Source: Sequoia sempervirens (taxonomy: Eukaryota; Streptophyta; Pinopsida; Cupressales; Cupressaceae). Taken from it: a DNA stretch of 64,000 nt. Where the stretch lies: contig VDFB02252616.1 in the NCBI GenBank assembly GCA_007258455.2, positions 124,293,760-124,357,759 of the forward strand. The letters run 5' to 3'. The translations under genes were made by a program, and so were the position numbers. Below the pieces are notes generated by a model. The model ran no database searches. It had not been told where the DNA came from and saw nothing but the letters and a program-made list of their open reading frames with translations. Of this stretch, positions 12,601 through 24,131 are shown piece after piece. Each line of letters opens with the position of its first letter. Within the stretch, counting starts at the first letter, position 1.

Positions 12601-12729
12601 GAAGCTATAATTTTTTAGTTACAATGATTTTCAACTTGTCATTGATTAATTCAAAATGTTTACATGGGATATTGCTTGATTATTTACTTATTTTTAGGCT
12701 TTTTGTATGTATACTTAACTCCTTCTACC

Positions 12730-12855
12730 TACCTCTCTCTCCCTCCCTCCCTATTTCCTCTCTCTCCCCCTCTCTCCCCCTCTCTCTCTTCTCTCTCTCT
12801 TCCCCTTCTTATATCAAGCTCTCCCTCTCCCTCTCTCTCTTCTCTATCTCTTCCC

Positions 12856-12928
<73 letters not shown>

Positions 12929-12935
12929 CTCTCTC
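12730..12935. repeat. CT-rich tract with long (CT)n
   Basis: A degenerate pyrimidine tract leads into an essentially uninterrupted (CT)n run at about 12862-12926. The Leu/Ser frames here are repeat translations. Confidence 0.9.
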
Positions 12936-13489
12936 TAGATCTCACATCTAAACCTAGATATACAAAGGCTAAGTGCACTTTTACTAAAATCCATTATCCC
13001 TCACTTTATTGGCAACTCATGGAAGAAAATTTAGGCTAAATTAGGTTTCATTTAAATAGAACTAGCTTAGGTTTAGTTTTTTGAATTTACATGTACCTTC
13101 ATAAATTAGTTTCTAGCTCATATTTGTGTGTATTCTTATATAGATCTTAATGTGTAGACAAAGTAATTTCTAGAGAATAAGTCTCATTTTAGACAATCCT
13201 AAGATGACAACACACAGGAATCCAACATAGAAAAATTCAATTTGGTCCAATTTGGGGTCCAATTTGGGTACAAATTAGTATCAAAGATAGTATAAGTTGT
13301 TGGATTAAATTCATAGGTTACCTATCCTCTCCTAACTTTTATAGTGTAGTTAATTTTTGTCTATATCTAAATAGTTATTTTAATATTTCTCATTCTCAAC
13401 TCAATATTTACTCTATAAAATGTGTTTTAATTATATGTAAACTAAAAATTTCATAAGGTTGAAGTGAAAACTATTATTTTATGTTATAA

Positions 13490-14376
13490 ATGTAGCAATT
13501 ATTTTTTTCATTTTATTAGTCTTATCTTACATTAAGAAATTAGAGTTTTATGGGTTGGTTTCTCTTTAAAGGAAACTTACAATATTTAAACCATGTTCAA
13601 TTTACCATAAATTCATAGTGCTACCTCTCTCTCTCTTAGATCTCCCCCCTCTCAAGGTATACCTTGGGGGCATGACCATAGTGCTACTCTCTCTCTCTCT
13701 CCTTTGATGCCTACTCTCTCTTTCATTTTATTATTCTCATCTTATAAATTAATAAATTAGAGAGTTATTCAAGTTGGTTTCTCTTTAAAGGAAGCTAACA
13801 ATATAAACGATTTAATTTACCATAAATTCATAATAAGGACACATCCATTTAAGTTATAGAACTCTCTCTCTCTTTATATATGGATCATGACCATCATCTC
13901 TCCCTCTCTCCTTCTACCATAGTGAGCTAACCTCTCTATCTCTCTCATTAGATATGTTCCCTAGATCTCTCTCTCCTTAGATGTCTCTCTCTCTCTCTCT
14001 CAGGTTCTACCTTGTGGGCATGGCCATAGTGCTACTTTCACTTTCTCTCTACTTATATACCCCCTATATCTCATTTCTCCCTCTCTCCTTGTCATGCATG
14101 TAGTTCTAATCTCTCTCTCCTTAGATACCTTATTTATCTCTTAAATTAATTTTAAATTAGTCTTATCTTACATTAAAAAAATTAGAGTTAGATATGAGTT
14201 GGTTTCTATTTAAAGGAAACTAACAATATAAACCATTTAATTTATTATAAATTCATAATAAGGAACCTTCAATTTAAGTTATATAAATCTCTCTCCTTAT
14301 ATACAGGCCTCTCTCCTTCTACCATAATGAGCTAACCTATCTCTTAGGTTCAACCTTGGGTGCATGACCATAGTGC

Positions 14377-14420
<44 letters not shown>

Positions 14421-14585
14421 ATATACCCCTCTCTCATCTCTCCCTCTCTCCTTCTATCTTACATACAATGCTACCCTCTCTATATTTGTCCTTAGATACC
14501 TACTCTCTCTCCTTAGATACCTCTCTCTTTCTCCTTAGATACCTACCCTCTCTCTCTCTTCCTCTCATTTTATCTCCTTAGTGGT
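13490..14585. repeat. Diverged tandem array with CT tracts
   Basis: A compound unit recurs about three times. It consists of an AT-rich part with GGTTTCT(C/A)TTTAAAGGAA (near 13555, 13778 and 14202), CATAAATTCATA, and a part reading ACCTTG(G/T)GGGCATG(A/G)CCATAGTGCTAC (near 13660, 14010 and 14350). (CT)n runs lie between the parts. Unit lengths vary from roughly 220 to 420 bp. Confidence 0.65.
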
Positions 14586-14589
14586 TTTC

Positions 14590-15225
14590 TAAAGAATAAT
14601 TTTTCATAGATATCTCTATATCAAAATAGAAAAGGTTAAATTTTTTTATCATAGTTTTTATATATATTGCCCAAATGATCTTAAAAAACCACATGTTTAT
14701 CTTTGACTTAAATTGGGTTTAGTATATGTATGTGTACATTTGTATGTAGGTGAATTAAAAATTTAAGAAATTTGTGATGGGGAATAAAAAGACTAGATCA
14801 AGGTTGTATGACTAGAAAAGAGAGACAAAAAAATGGATCAAGGAACATCTAGTCAAGAACAACCCATTGAAATTATTGATGACCAAGTTAATGTAGAGGT
14901 ATAGGAACAAGTTGATAATAGTGATAGATTTTTTTGTATGGTATGGTCAATATGATGGAGATCCAGATGAGGATTATATTTTCAAGGAGATTTCACTTGA
15001 AGATATGTTATCTGAAAGTATAATAAAATTACACTCTAAAAGAAATTGGGATGAATCTCTTGAAGAAAAAATTGTAATTGGAAGAGCATAATTATGTAAA
15101 GTTATTTAGAAAAAAAAAATTGACCCTTATTTTGGATTTGTTAGGGGTTGATAATAAAAAAAATCCATTAGATTTATTAAAAAAAACAATTGTTGAAAAC
15201 CTGTACTAAGCATTGAATTTTATAT
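14590..15225. other. AT-rich DNA, no gene recognised
   Basis: Short acidic open stretches around 14830-15110 look weakly coding (GAT/GAA-rich), but they are interrupted and match no family I recognise. Confidence 0.35.
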
Positions 15226-15500
15226 ATGAACATTTACTTTCTTATACTTTAAGTTATATTTCATGTATATAGTTTCAGGACGTGTTTGAGAGTGGTTTTA
15301 GATTTCTAGGAGTTATAATGAAAATTTTAGTTTTTGGAAGATCTTATAATTTTTAAACTTAGTCAAATTTCAGTAATCAACATGTCAAATTTCAATAATC
15401 AAAAGGTCAAATTTTAGTAATGAGAAAGTTGTATCATCTTTCTCTCTCTATCTCACTTATTGTTTATCCCTTATTCTCTAGACCTCTCTCTCTCACTATC
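15226..15500 (+). repeat. Dispersed repeat R2, copy near gap 1
   Basis: Reverse complement of about 42850-43130 with moderate divergence. Shared words include TCATGTATATAGTTTCA, GTTTGAGAGTGGTTT and ATTGTTTATCCCTTATTCTCTA against their complements. In both places the repeat runs directly into long CT (here) or GA (there) simple sequence and an assembly gap. Confidence 0.7.
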
Positions 15501-15545
15501 TCTATCCCTTTATCTAACTCTCTCTCCCTTGAGCTCAAGAACTAC

Positions 15546-15586
<41 letters not shown>

Positions 15587-16025
15587 CCCTTCCCTCTCTA
15601 CTTCTCTCTATCTTGCCTATCCCTCTTCGCCTCTTCCTCCCTCCCATCTCTCTCTCCTAACCTCCATCCTTCCCTCTATTTTTGTGTCTCTACCTCTCCC
15701 TCTTTCCCTTCTCCCTATCTCATTCTCATTCTCTGCTTCCCTCTCTACTTTTTTCTCTCATCACTCTCTACCTCTCTCCCTCTCTCCCTCCTTCCCTCTC
15801 TATTTATCTCCATATCACCTATCTCTCCTCTATCTCTCCTTCCCTACCTTTATTTTTCTTCCTCCCTATCTTTTCCTCTCCATCTCCACTCTTCATCCCC
15901 TCCATCTCTCTCTCTCTCTCTTCATGTAGGAGGTAACTAGAGAGAGAGGTAGTGAGTGAGAGAGAAAAGGAGAGGTAGGTAGAGAGGGAGAGGGGATATA
16001 GAGAGTAGATAGGGAAGGAGGGAGG
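15430..16025. repeat. CT tract that switches to GA just before a gap
   Basis: 15430-15927 is pyrimidine-rich. From 15937 to 16025 it is purine-rich (GAGAGAGAGG and GGAGGGAGG types). The strand switch falls at about 15930, within 100 bp of the N run. Confidence 0.85.
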
Positions 16026-16125
16026 NNNNNNNNNNNNNNNNNNNNNNNNNNNNNNNNNNNNNNNNNNNNNNNNNNNNNNNNNNNNNNNNNNNNNNNNNNN
16101 NNNNNNNNNNNNNNNNNNNNNNNNN
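16026..16125. other. Assembly gap 1 (100 N)
   Basis: Exactly 100 N, a placeholder length. It is flanked on the left by GA-rich DNA. The protein frame that runs through it is not meaningful. Confidence 0.95.
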
Positions 16126-17400
16126 AAACACCCTAGGGGAGGGATTAGTGTATAATTGTTCCAACATGGCCTGATGGAACATTGGATCTTTGCTCATGCT
16201 TGGGAAACCTTTCACCAAAGGATGCCATGAATGCACCTTACCCAAAGTATGCTTTAGGACCTCCATGCATACAAACACAAGGATTTTCATTATCATCTTG
16301 TAGTAGTGGTACCTAAGATGATGGTACTACCCCTCCCTTGGACATTGCTCTCTTCTTATGATTGGATAAATCAGTCCTCCTTTTGATTTTGTCAAAAAGA
16401 TATGAAATGATTTCTAAGAAATGCCTTGTTGGGTCAATAAGATCACCAAAATTCTAGGACTTGTCAAATGAATGTATATTATTGACACCTATCCCTTTGC
16501 GATTCACCTGTTAGGACTTAGTAATGAATATCCAAAGAGAAAATGAGATAGTGGCAACAACCATTTATATTATTTCTCTCATTGCAATCCATTTCATGGC
16601 TATAGTCATGTTGTCACCCAGTTAAGATTTATTTTTTCAAATTCATAGATAACATGAAGACAAACCTATAGCCTTTAATGGTACTACTCTTATTCACGAC
16701 TATGCTCTATTCTCTTGAAGCACCATGATTTATCATGGATTTTATGTTGAATATCTTCATTAAAACACCCCTGTGCAAGTATATTCCTTCACTATTATAG
16801 CCTATTGCTAGAATGGAGGATCAATGGTATGAAAAGGTAAAAATACAACTGTGCTTTGCTTCCTTCACTACTTGTTGCTTATTGTTGATTGTTGTTCATA
16901 TGTACTTGTACCATTGTAATGCTTGATTTCCTGCATGAACTTGCATGGTTTTCTTGTAGCATAACCTCATAGTTGTTGTTCATATACACTTGTACTATGG
17001 CCTTGGCTTCCAAAATGAGACCTCTCCTGAATCATAACTGCTTAATTGTCATTTGTAACCTTTTGTTTCTTGTATGCAATCATGATCCATGTTGGATCAA
17101 TCATGCTGACCAAAACCCCTACATGAAAGGTTATGAGCATAGCCATTGTATCTCAATCACATGATATGAGGGTTTCCATTGCTGTCATAAACCTCTTGTA
17201 ATGACATGTTTTAATAGGCATATTATCTATGTCAACTAGAGTTGATGTTTCTTGAATGTCTTTTCCTTTCATTCCTTTCCTTAAAACATCATGCATTGAA
17301 TGTTATCTGGAAACTGTTCACCTAATGTTTGATTATGAAGGCCTTGAATAGAGCCTTGTGCAAATTTAGATTTTGTTTTTGTTTTTTTCCTTCATGATAC
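16126..17400. other. Intergenic DNA, no gene recognised
   Basis: Stops occur in all frames. A short imperfect duplication is visible: GTTGTTCATAT(G/A)(T/C)ACTTGTAC at about 16891 and 16976. No domain was recognised. Confidence 0.4.
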
Positions 17401-20169
17401 ATGTTATCTAATTTTCACCCTCAGGCTCAATCAGGCAAGGCATCTATGTTGCAGATGTTCATAAGGGCCAAATGGGATATCTCCATTGAGGGTTATTTCA
17501 TGCATCTGATGAAATTTCATAGGGAATTCAGTTGGGAGGCTTGCTTTGTTGGAAATATGCTTCAATAGTTATAGGCTTAGCCTCCATTAGAGCCAGGTCA
17601 GTATGACATCTTCATTGTCTGGCCGACTAGCTACTTTGATACTTTCCGTTTTGAACAGGTCTTTGTGACCTAGTTTATGTCTTGCCGAACAAAGCTGCAG
17701 AGCCTATCACATGGATTTCTCTGGCTGATAGGCCATTCAATCATCAGTCAGGAAGACTCTTGCCAAAATAAATAATGTCGGTAAGAGGTCTTACTGATGT
17801 GTGGAAGTCCCACCAACTGCATTCATCTGGGGAAACAAAGAGTCTTAGAGAGAAGTCTTAGTGAGAATGGAATGTCTCACCGATGGTGTTGATGTCTTCA
17901 ACATGGTCTCAGGGACTGCAGAAGGGCTCCCCAACTCTAAAGGCTCTCGGCATAAGGATTGAACTCTACAAGATGTCTCGGCAAATGAAGGTGGTCTTAG
18001 CGATGGAAATAGGAATTGGTATAACCGGTGGACTACGCCATGATGTCTTCCTGACTTACCTTACCATGGTCTTGCCAAAGGAAATAAAGAGCTTGAGCAG
18101 AATGAGGAATTTGGCATGAGTCTCGGCGATAAATGCCAGTTTGGCCGAAAGGAAAAATTTTGGGGAAATTGTAGTGTACTCGGTAAAGGGTCTGGCTGAC
18201 ATGGCCATGTCTCGATGAAACAAAGTGAGCTCGGTGAAGGGTCACATTTTAGGGAGATGTCTTCCCGACCTAGTTTTTGTCTTTCCAAAACAAAAGGGGG
18301 CTCAATGTAGCATTTTCCTTTCGCCATGATGTCTTCCTGACTGATGGGAGTCACACCAAAGAACATCTGCAGCTCGGCGGGATGAAAAGACCTCAGTGTG
18401 AGGTCTAGGTGAAGTTAGGATGTTTCGTCGAAGGAAAGCAACATTGCTAAGGAAAAGAGAGTTCGGCAGGAGGTCTCTTCAACAACGAAAGGTTACACCG
18501 ACATGTCTAGCACCTTCGGTGTAACACAAGAAGTAAAAGGAATTCTATAGGAGGCCTTTCCGAATAAAGTGGGTCTCCCCAAAACAAATGCCTTCGCTAG
18601 GGGATAGGGTTTTCATCATGATGTCTCAGCGATGATATGAGTCATACCGATAGGCTTTAGAGGAAATAATCGCATTGGCGAGACACTTTCAGTGTCTCAT
18701 CGAGATGCAATTCTTTTCAAAAGAGTTTTGACCACATACAGAGCTTGCATGGAATACGCTCGACCAACCAGTAGGAGCTGAGGCAAGCCATGGAAGTCTG
18801 ATCAGAATGAAGAATGTCAATAGGATGAATGTAACATGTATCTGTTATGAGCTTAGGGAATTCAAAGCATTCAGCCAAAGTGGTTCAAATAGGACACAAT
18901 GCTAGGATCAAAATGAATGCGGTGGTTTTGGAAAGATCAGAGGGCTTCTCTAGGGATGACTCTTCACCATCATGGACACGAAGGGTTTTGCATTTAATTC
19001 ATCCAAAAGATCTAAGGCAGATTTTTTCCAAGGATTGATATTTTGTAAGCCTTAAGGGGCCGACACAGTCTGATATATAAGGAATTTTTTCCTTTTTTGT
19101 AAGGAGTTCGAACTATGCATTCAAAAAAGCTAGTGGTTTTCTATCTATTATTTCTCAGCTGATGTATATTTTATAACCCAACTAAAATTTGGAATGCAAA
19201 ACAGAGTTCACCTTGAAAACAAGTACTAATGCTCTTACCACTCTCATTTCTATATGTTAGCTTATGTATGTTTTTCTTCAACAATGTTTTTTCTAAATCT
19301 GTATTCATACCACAAAGCTGTGAAGTTTGTTTCTTCCTTCTTGAGATATGTATGTAGATCAAACCTATCAAGAGTGATGCATAAGTCTAATGGGATTATG
19401 TTAGTAAGTAAAACAAATTGCAGTTAAGTTTTCTCAGTGTGTTTGCATCTTGTCTTCATTTCCTGATTTCTTATCAACTTGGTGTATCACCATAGGAATA
19501 GTTCAGTATAGTTTCATTTTGCATGCACTTCTTCTCCCTTTACCTCATAAAGATCATTAGTCTAGGTGATACCCAAAGGAATCTCCTTCTCCGGATGTTC
19601 ATTTCAAACTTTAGGTGACCCAGCCTTGAAATGATCCCATGTTTCACCAGAAAGCTTAGTTCTTACAACTTCACATAGGGTGCGTTTCTAGGTGACAACA
19701 ATACCATTGTAGCATGCATTGTTGGTTGTCCTTATCAATGAAAATGACCTTTACCTATTGCATTCAATTTCACCAGTACACCCATGAATGAATAATATCA
19801 ATCCCCTTTGCCTCATGTAGCTCTTGCAAAGGTGTTGTCCTTGTACTTGTATCAAGACCTTGATTCAACCATTGCTCTTCTTTTGTTGTGTAATAAATAC
19901 ACATAGTCTCCTCATTTTATCTTTATTGGACAGCAACCTATCACATATGTGGGTGACCTAACAACTCACCTTCCTATGTGATGTGTGATTGTCCAATAGG
20001 GTTATGGTGAGAGGGGCTTGACAACGACTTGAAATGCTTCCTCATTGTTTAAAAGATGCATAATTGAACTTGATGCATCTATGAATTCACTTCCTTTATA
20101 AACAAATCATGGATCTTCTTAAGAATATTGAAGGACATATCAACACAATATGTTGCATCTTTTGAATCT
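17401..20169 (+). repeat. Element A left LTR-like repeat
   Basis: 2.77 kb, similar from ATGTTAT(C/A)TAATTTTCACC to TTTTGAATCT with 24132-26934. By eye the first ~1.7 kb is roughly 90% identical with many CG-to-TG/CA differences. The last ~750 bp is nearly identical. A TATA-like GATATATAAGG lies at 19072, where a U3 promoter could sit. Confidence 0.75.
19072..19082 (+). promoter_or_regulatory. TATA-like box in left LTR-like repeat
   Basis: GATATATAAGG, conserved at 25833 in the right repeat. The repeat changes here from a CpG-containing upstream part to a CpG-poor downstream part, as expected at a U3/R border. This is inference, with no transcript evidence. Confidence 0.4.
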
Positions 20170-20861
20170 ACTCCCGATGTGCCATTGAATGAATGGGCAG
20201 TTGAAAATGTGTTGGACAGTCTAAAAGACCTTATTCAAGATGCTGGTATGGGTAACTATGTCATGCTTGAGCCCGATGCAGAGATCCCAAACCTTGAAAA
20301 GGATTCAGGTCAGCTACTACAACAACAAGGTGGACTTTGGGAAATGTTCTTTGATGGTTCCAAAAGAAAGAATGGAGCAGGTGGAGGGGCAATGTTGATT
20401 TCTCCATAGGGTGACAAGTACTTTTCATCTTTTCGTTTTGCTTTTGCATGCTCCAATAACACTACTGAAATGAGGGCCTTGTTCAAGGTCTTGAATGGGA
20501 AAGGAAGAGAGGAATAGCCCGCTTGAAAGTATATGGGGACAACGAGCTAATTGTTAGTCAAGTAAGAGGCTTGAATGTTGCTAAAAATGACACACTAAAG
20601 TCTTATAGAAATAGAGTGTGGAACATGCTTGAGGATTTTGATGCCTTTAACTTAGTGTCTATTCCAAGAAATCAGAACAAGCATGCTGATAGGATTGTAG
20701 CCATTGGGGCACAATTTGATATTCTAGGTGACATTAGAAAAGAGAAAATACAACAGTATGTGATGGTTGTAGTCAGACCATCAATTCCTGATAACAACAT
20801 TCACTGGCAAGTTTTTGATAGTGATGAACATATCCTTTCTTTCTTGCTCAAAGAAGATTAG
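20128..20861 (+). pseudogene. Element A RNase H-like domain upstream of RT
   Basis: Pieces in two frames give a plant-type ribonuclease H fold with all four expected acidic positions visible. These are Asp in MFFDGSKRKNGAGGGA, Glu in NNTTEMRAL, Asp in LKVYGDNELIVSQVRG, and Asp in RNQNKHADRI. One stop (20407, TAG) and a frameshift near 20480-20520 break it. In gypsy Tat elements an extra RNase H of archaeal/plant type is known, usually following the RT-RNase H module. Here it precedes RT. It would degrade RNA in RNA:DNA hybrids during reverse transcription. Confidence 0.7.
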
Positions 20862-21099
20862 TTCTCCATGGTGAATCAAGCAAAACTCAAGTAATAGTAT
20901 GATGATCAATTCATATAGCTGAGGATGAATAAGTTTCCCAAAGGCCTTGTTACCTTGGAGTCAATTTGTAGTACTAATGATCAGCTTAAAAAGGGTAAAG
21001 ATGGCTTGCAAATCAAACAAGAGCATTATGAAGAACTGGAGATTTTTAAAGGTAAGCTCCTTAAGATAGGAAAAAAAATTCACATAACGATAAACAATC

Positions 21100-21913
21100 T
21101 TTTATTGCTTTATGTCAAGAATTTTATGATGTCTTTGCTTGGGAATACTCAGATTTGAAAGGGTTTGATCCCCATATTACTCAACACACAATTGAGTTAG
21201 AACCTAATGCTAAGCTAGTAAGGCAAAAACAAAGGCCTTTGAATCCTAAGCTTGAGCCCTTAATGATTAGAGACCTGACCAAACTAGTTGAAGGGGGTAT
21301 CATCTTTCCAATTAAACACACCTCCTGGGTTTCTAATCTTGTTCCAATTAGGAAGAAAAGTGGTGAAATAAGACTTTGCATAGATTTTAGGGATCTCAAC
21401 CAAGCATCTTTGAAAGATCATTACCCGTTGCCTTCCATGGAACAAATCCTACAAGTAGTTGTCGATTCTGAAAGATTTTCCTCGTTAGATGGCTTTTTGG
21501 GCTATAATCAAGTGTTGGTTAAAGAAGAGGATCAGTTCAAAACTGCTTTCACAACTAAGTGGGGCACCATGGCATATAAAAGGATGCCTTTTGGTTTATC
21601 CAATGCTAGTGCCATGTTTCAGAGGGCCATGGACATGGCATTTCAAAGTTTGATCAACAAGATTATGTTGATTTATTTAGATGACATTATAGTTTATTCT
21701 AGGAATGTTGAAGAACATTTGTTACACCTTAGGCAAGTTTTCAAAAAATGCAGAGAGTTTGGTATCTCTCTCAATCCAAAAAAGAGTATCTTTGTTGTTC
21801 ATGAAGGGAAATTATTAGGACACATAGTGTCAAAGCAAGGAATTACTATTGATCCTAAAAGAGTTAGAGCCATAAAAGAGTTGCCATTACCAAATCATAA
21901 GAAGGGTCTATAG
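21100..21913 (+). pseudogene. Element A reverse transcriptase
   Basis: The long open piece (21155-21913, 252 codons) carries RKKSGEIRLCIDFRDLNQAS, DHYPLPSMEQIL, KRMPFGLSNASAMFQRAMD and the catalytic box IYLDDIIVYS, so the YxDD aspartates are intact. FGISLNPKKS and LLGHIVSKQGI follow. An upstream stretch reading YDVFAWEYSDLKGFDP is in another frame, indicating a frameshift near 21110-21155. A second shift lies near 21915, where the frame leaves before the connection domain. The active site is preserved but the chain is broken. Confidence 0.85.
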
Positions 21914-21924
21914 CACTTTTTGCG

Positions 21925-22412
21925 GCCAAATCAACTTTCTGAGAAGGTTCATCATAGATGTTGCAAACCTGTTACAACCCTTGACTACCATGCTAAAAAC
22001 AAATGTAGTTTTCAGTTGGACAAAAGATGCCAAGAATAGTTTTGAAGAAATCAAGGAAGCTTTAGCATCAGCTCTGACATTGGTAAATCCATATTTCTCT
22101 AAAGATTTCTTTTTATATGTTTTTGGTAGCAGTAGTTCAATCTCTGCTATGCTGGTTCAGAAAAATAGTGACAATTTAGAACAACCCATAGCTTTTTTTA
22201 GCCAAAAACTTGCTAATTACGAAGAGAGGTATTTATTTGTTGAGATGCATGTTCTCTCCATGATCAAAAGCCTAAAGAAATTCAAGCCTCTAGTGTCAAA
22301 CAAAAAGATTCATATTCTGGTTGCCCACTCAAGTGTGAAGGAGTTTCTGTTAAACAAATATTTGAATGGAAAAGAGCACGATGGATCACCAAGGTCATGG
22401 AGTATGATGTAG
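21925..22412 (+). pseudogene. Element A gypsy-type RNase H and connection
   Basis: It contains FSWTKDAKNSFEEIKEALAS, then YVFGSSSSISAMLVQK, PIAFFSQKLANYEERY and IHILVAHSSVKEFLL. The layout is that of gypsy RNase H. The first catalytic Asp (normally ...DAS) reads Gly in FGSSSS, and the later TDH/HxxL region reads AHSS. The domain would be weakened or inactive. It ends where the following open piece continues in another frame (from 22397). Confidence 0.75.
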
Positions 22413-23830
22413 ATATTAAGTTCACCAAACTAGTTAGAGGTAAAGGTCTTTGTGAGCAGCTTGCTATAGTGTCAAGCAGTGAAACTAAATTAGAAAAGGA
22501 TGTTGTGCTTGCTAATACAAATGAACTTCAGAATGCTCAAGATGATGTGCCTATGGGGATAACTAATTGGGTTCAAGATATGACCCAATTCCTGCAAACT
22601 GGTGAATGCCCATTAGGGTTAAACAGAGCTAAAAGAAGATACTTCAGATTGCAGTCCATACCGTATGTACTGGTAAACAATGTTCTTTTTAAAAAGGATC
22701 TAAATGGTGTCCTATTAAGATGCATTCACAGTGATCAAATTGAGAAGGTACTTCATGAGTTTCATGATGGAGTTGTGGGAGGTCACTTTTCCCCAAGAAC
22801 TACTGCCTGGAAAATCATGAGAGCTAGTTACTACTAGCTCAACTTGTTCAAAGATCCATATTCCTGGTCAAGAAAGTGTATCAAATATGCTTTATTCGCA
22901 GGAAAGGAAAAGCTACTTGCTATGCCTCTATATCCAAGTCAAGTGGAGCAATGCTTCATGAGATGGGGTATTGATTTCATTGGGCTAATCAACCCACCAT
23001 CTAGTGCTAGTCATAAGTGGGTGCTAACTGCTACATACTATTTCACATGATGGACAAAAGCAATAGCTTTGAAAGAGGCAAAACAGTCTTTAGTTTTGAG
23101 CTTCTATGAGGATATAGTCACTAGATTTGGAGTTCCTAACTCTATCATATCTAATAACGCTCTCGCATTTGTGGGGTTAAGACTAACTGATTGGGCTATT
23201 AAATAGGGTATTCATTTGAATACATCCTCAAATTATTACCTTTAGGGTAATGGCCTAGCTAAAAGCACAAATAAGAATCTCATCAGGATTATCAAAAGAG
23301 CAATGGAGGATAGCCAAAGGACCTAGCACGCTAAATTAAAGAATGCACTATGGGCAGACAGAGTGACTCCTAAGAGGTCTATTGGTAACTCACCATACTT
23401 GTTAGTCTATGGCAGAGAGGCAAGATTTTCTCTATCTGTATAGCTTCCAGCCCTTGACATTATACATCAGTTGAAGATGTTTGAGGAGCAGTACCCAATG
23501 TTTGTGAGATATGCAAATCTCATGGAACTTGAAGAATTAAGGGACAAATCAATGAAGGATTTGGAGTATCATCAGCTCCAAACAAAGAAGACATTTGATA
23601 GGAGGGCTACAGAAAAAAATTTCAGGGTGGGAGACCTCGTGCTCAAATGGGATGTTCTGAAAAGTAGGCTAGGCCATCACACCAAGTTTGACAACATGTG
23701 GACAGGCCCATTCCTTATCAAAGACTATAAGGAACACAATGCTTATTAGCTGGCTACAACAAAAGGGGGAGTACTCCCTGTCCCAGTTAATGGGATACAC
23801 CTTAAGCCCTGTTTTCAAGTCTGATGGCAT
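22397..23830 (+). pseudogene. Element A integrase, decayed
   Basis: Open pieces at 22397-22837, 22844-23050 and 23471-23749 follow integrase order. An HH-CC-like entry (LHEFHDGVVGGHFSPRTTAW) comes first, then WGIDFIGLINPPSS with the first catalytic Asp. Next is PNSIISNNALAF, where the second Asp reads Asn, and GNGLAKSTNKNL, where the catalytic Glu reads Lys. The C-terminal LVYGREARFSLSV and FRVGDLVLKW follow. At least six in-frame TAG/TGA codons interrupt it. The changes are what G-to-A and C-to-T transitions produce. It is not functional. Confidence 0.8.
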
Positions 23831-24131
23831 TCCTCTATTGTACATATTAGTTTAGTTTTATGTTTTCAATAAGTGCTTCTGCACTTCAGGTTAATTATTC
23901 TCTATTTCTTGGGTGTTCTGATGGCACAATCTTTCTCTTTTGCTTTCCCCCATTTTTTTTTTCTTTTGGCAATCTGTTGTGTCCTGTGGATCTCAAGCGT
24001 GTGGCGTCCATGTGCAAAGCTGATATTTTTATTTGTTTTATGAGCCTCCTAACGACTCCATGCCCAATGGATAAGCCTAGACTATTGGTCTTCATGTTCA
24101 GCAGGAAAACATCTAGCAAAGGTCGCCATAA

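Noticed and set aside
12624..12951. Leu/Ser/Pro-rich open frames of about 100 codons
   Set aside because: They are translations of the (CT)n microsatellite. The same applies to frames at 2307-2534, 14360-14581, 15420-15936 and 27899-28132.
15937..16296. 119-codon frame on the minus strand
   Set aside because: It runs through the N gap into GA repeat, so most of its length is not real sequence.
17391..17401. Possible target duplication TCATG around element A
   Set aside because: TCATG also occurs beyond the right repeat, but neither copy abuts a repeat border, so it is probably chance.
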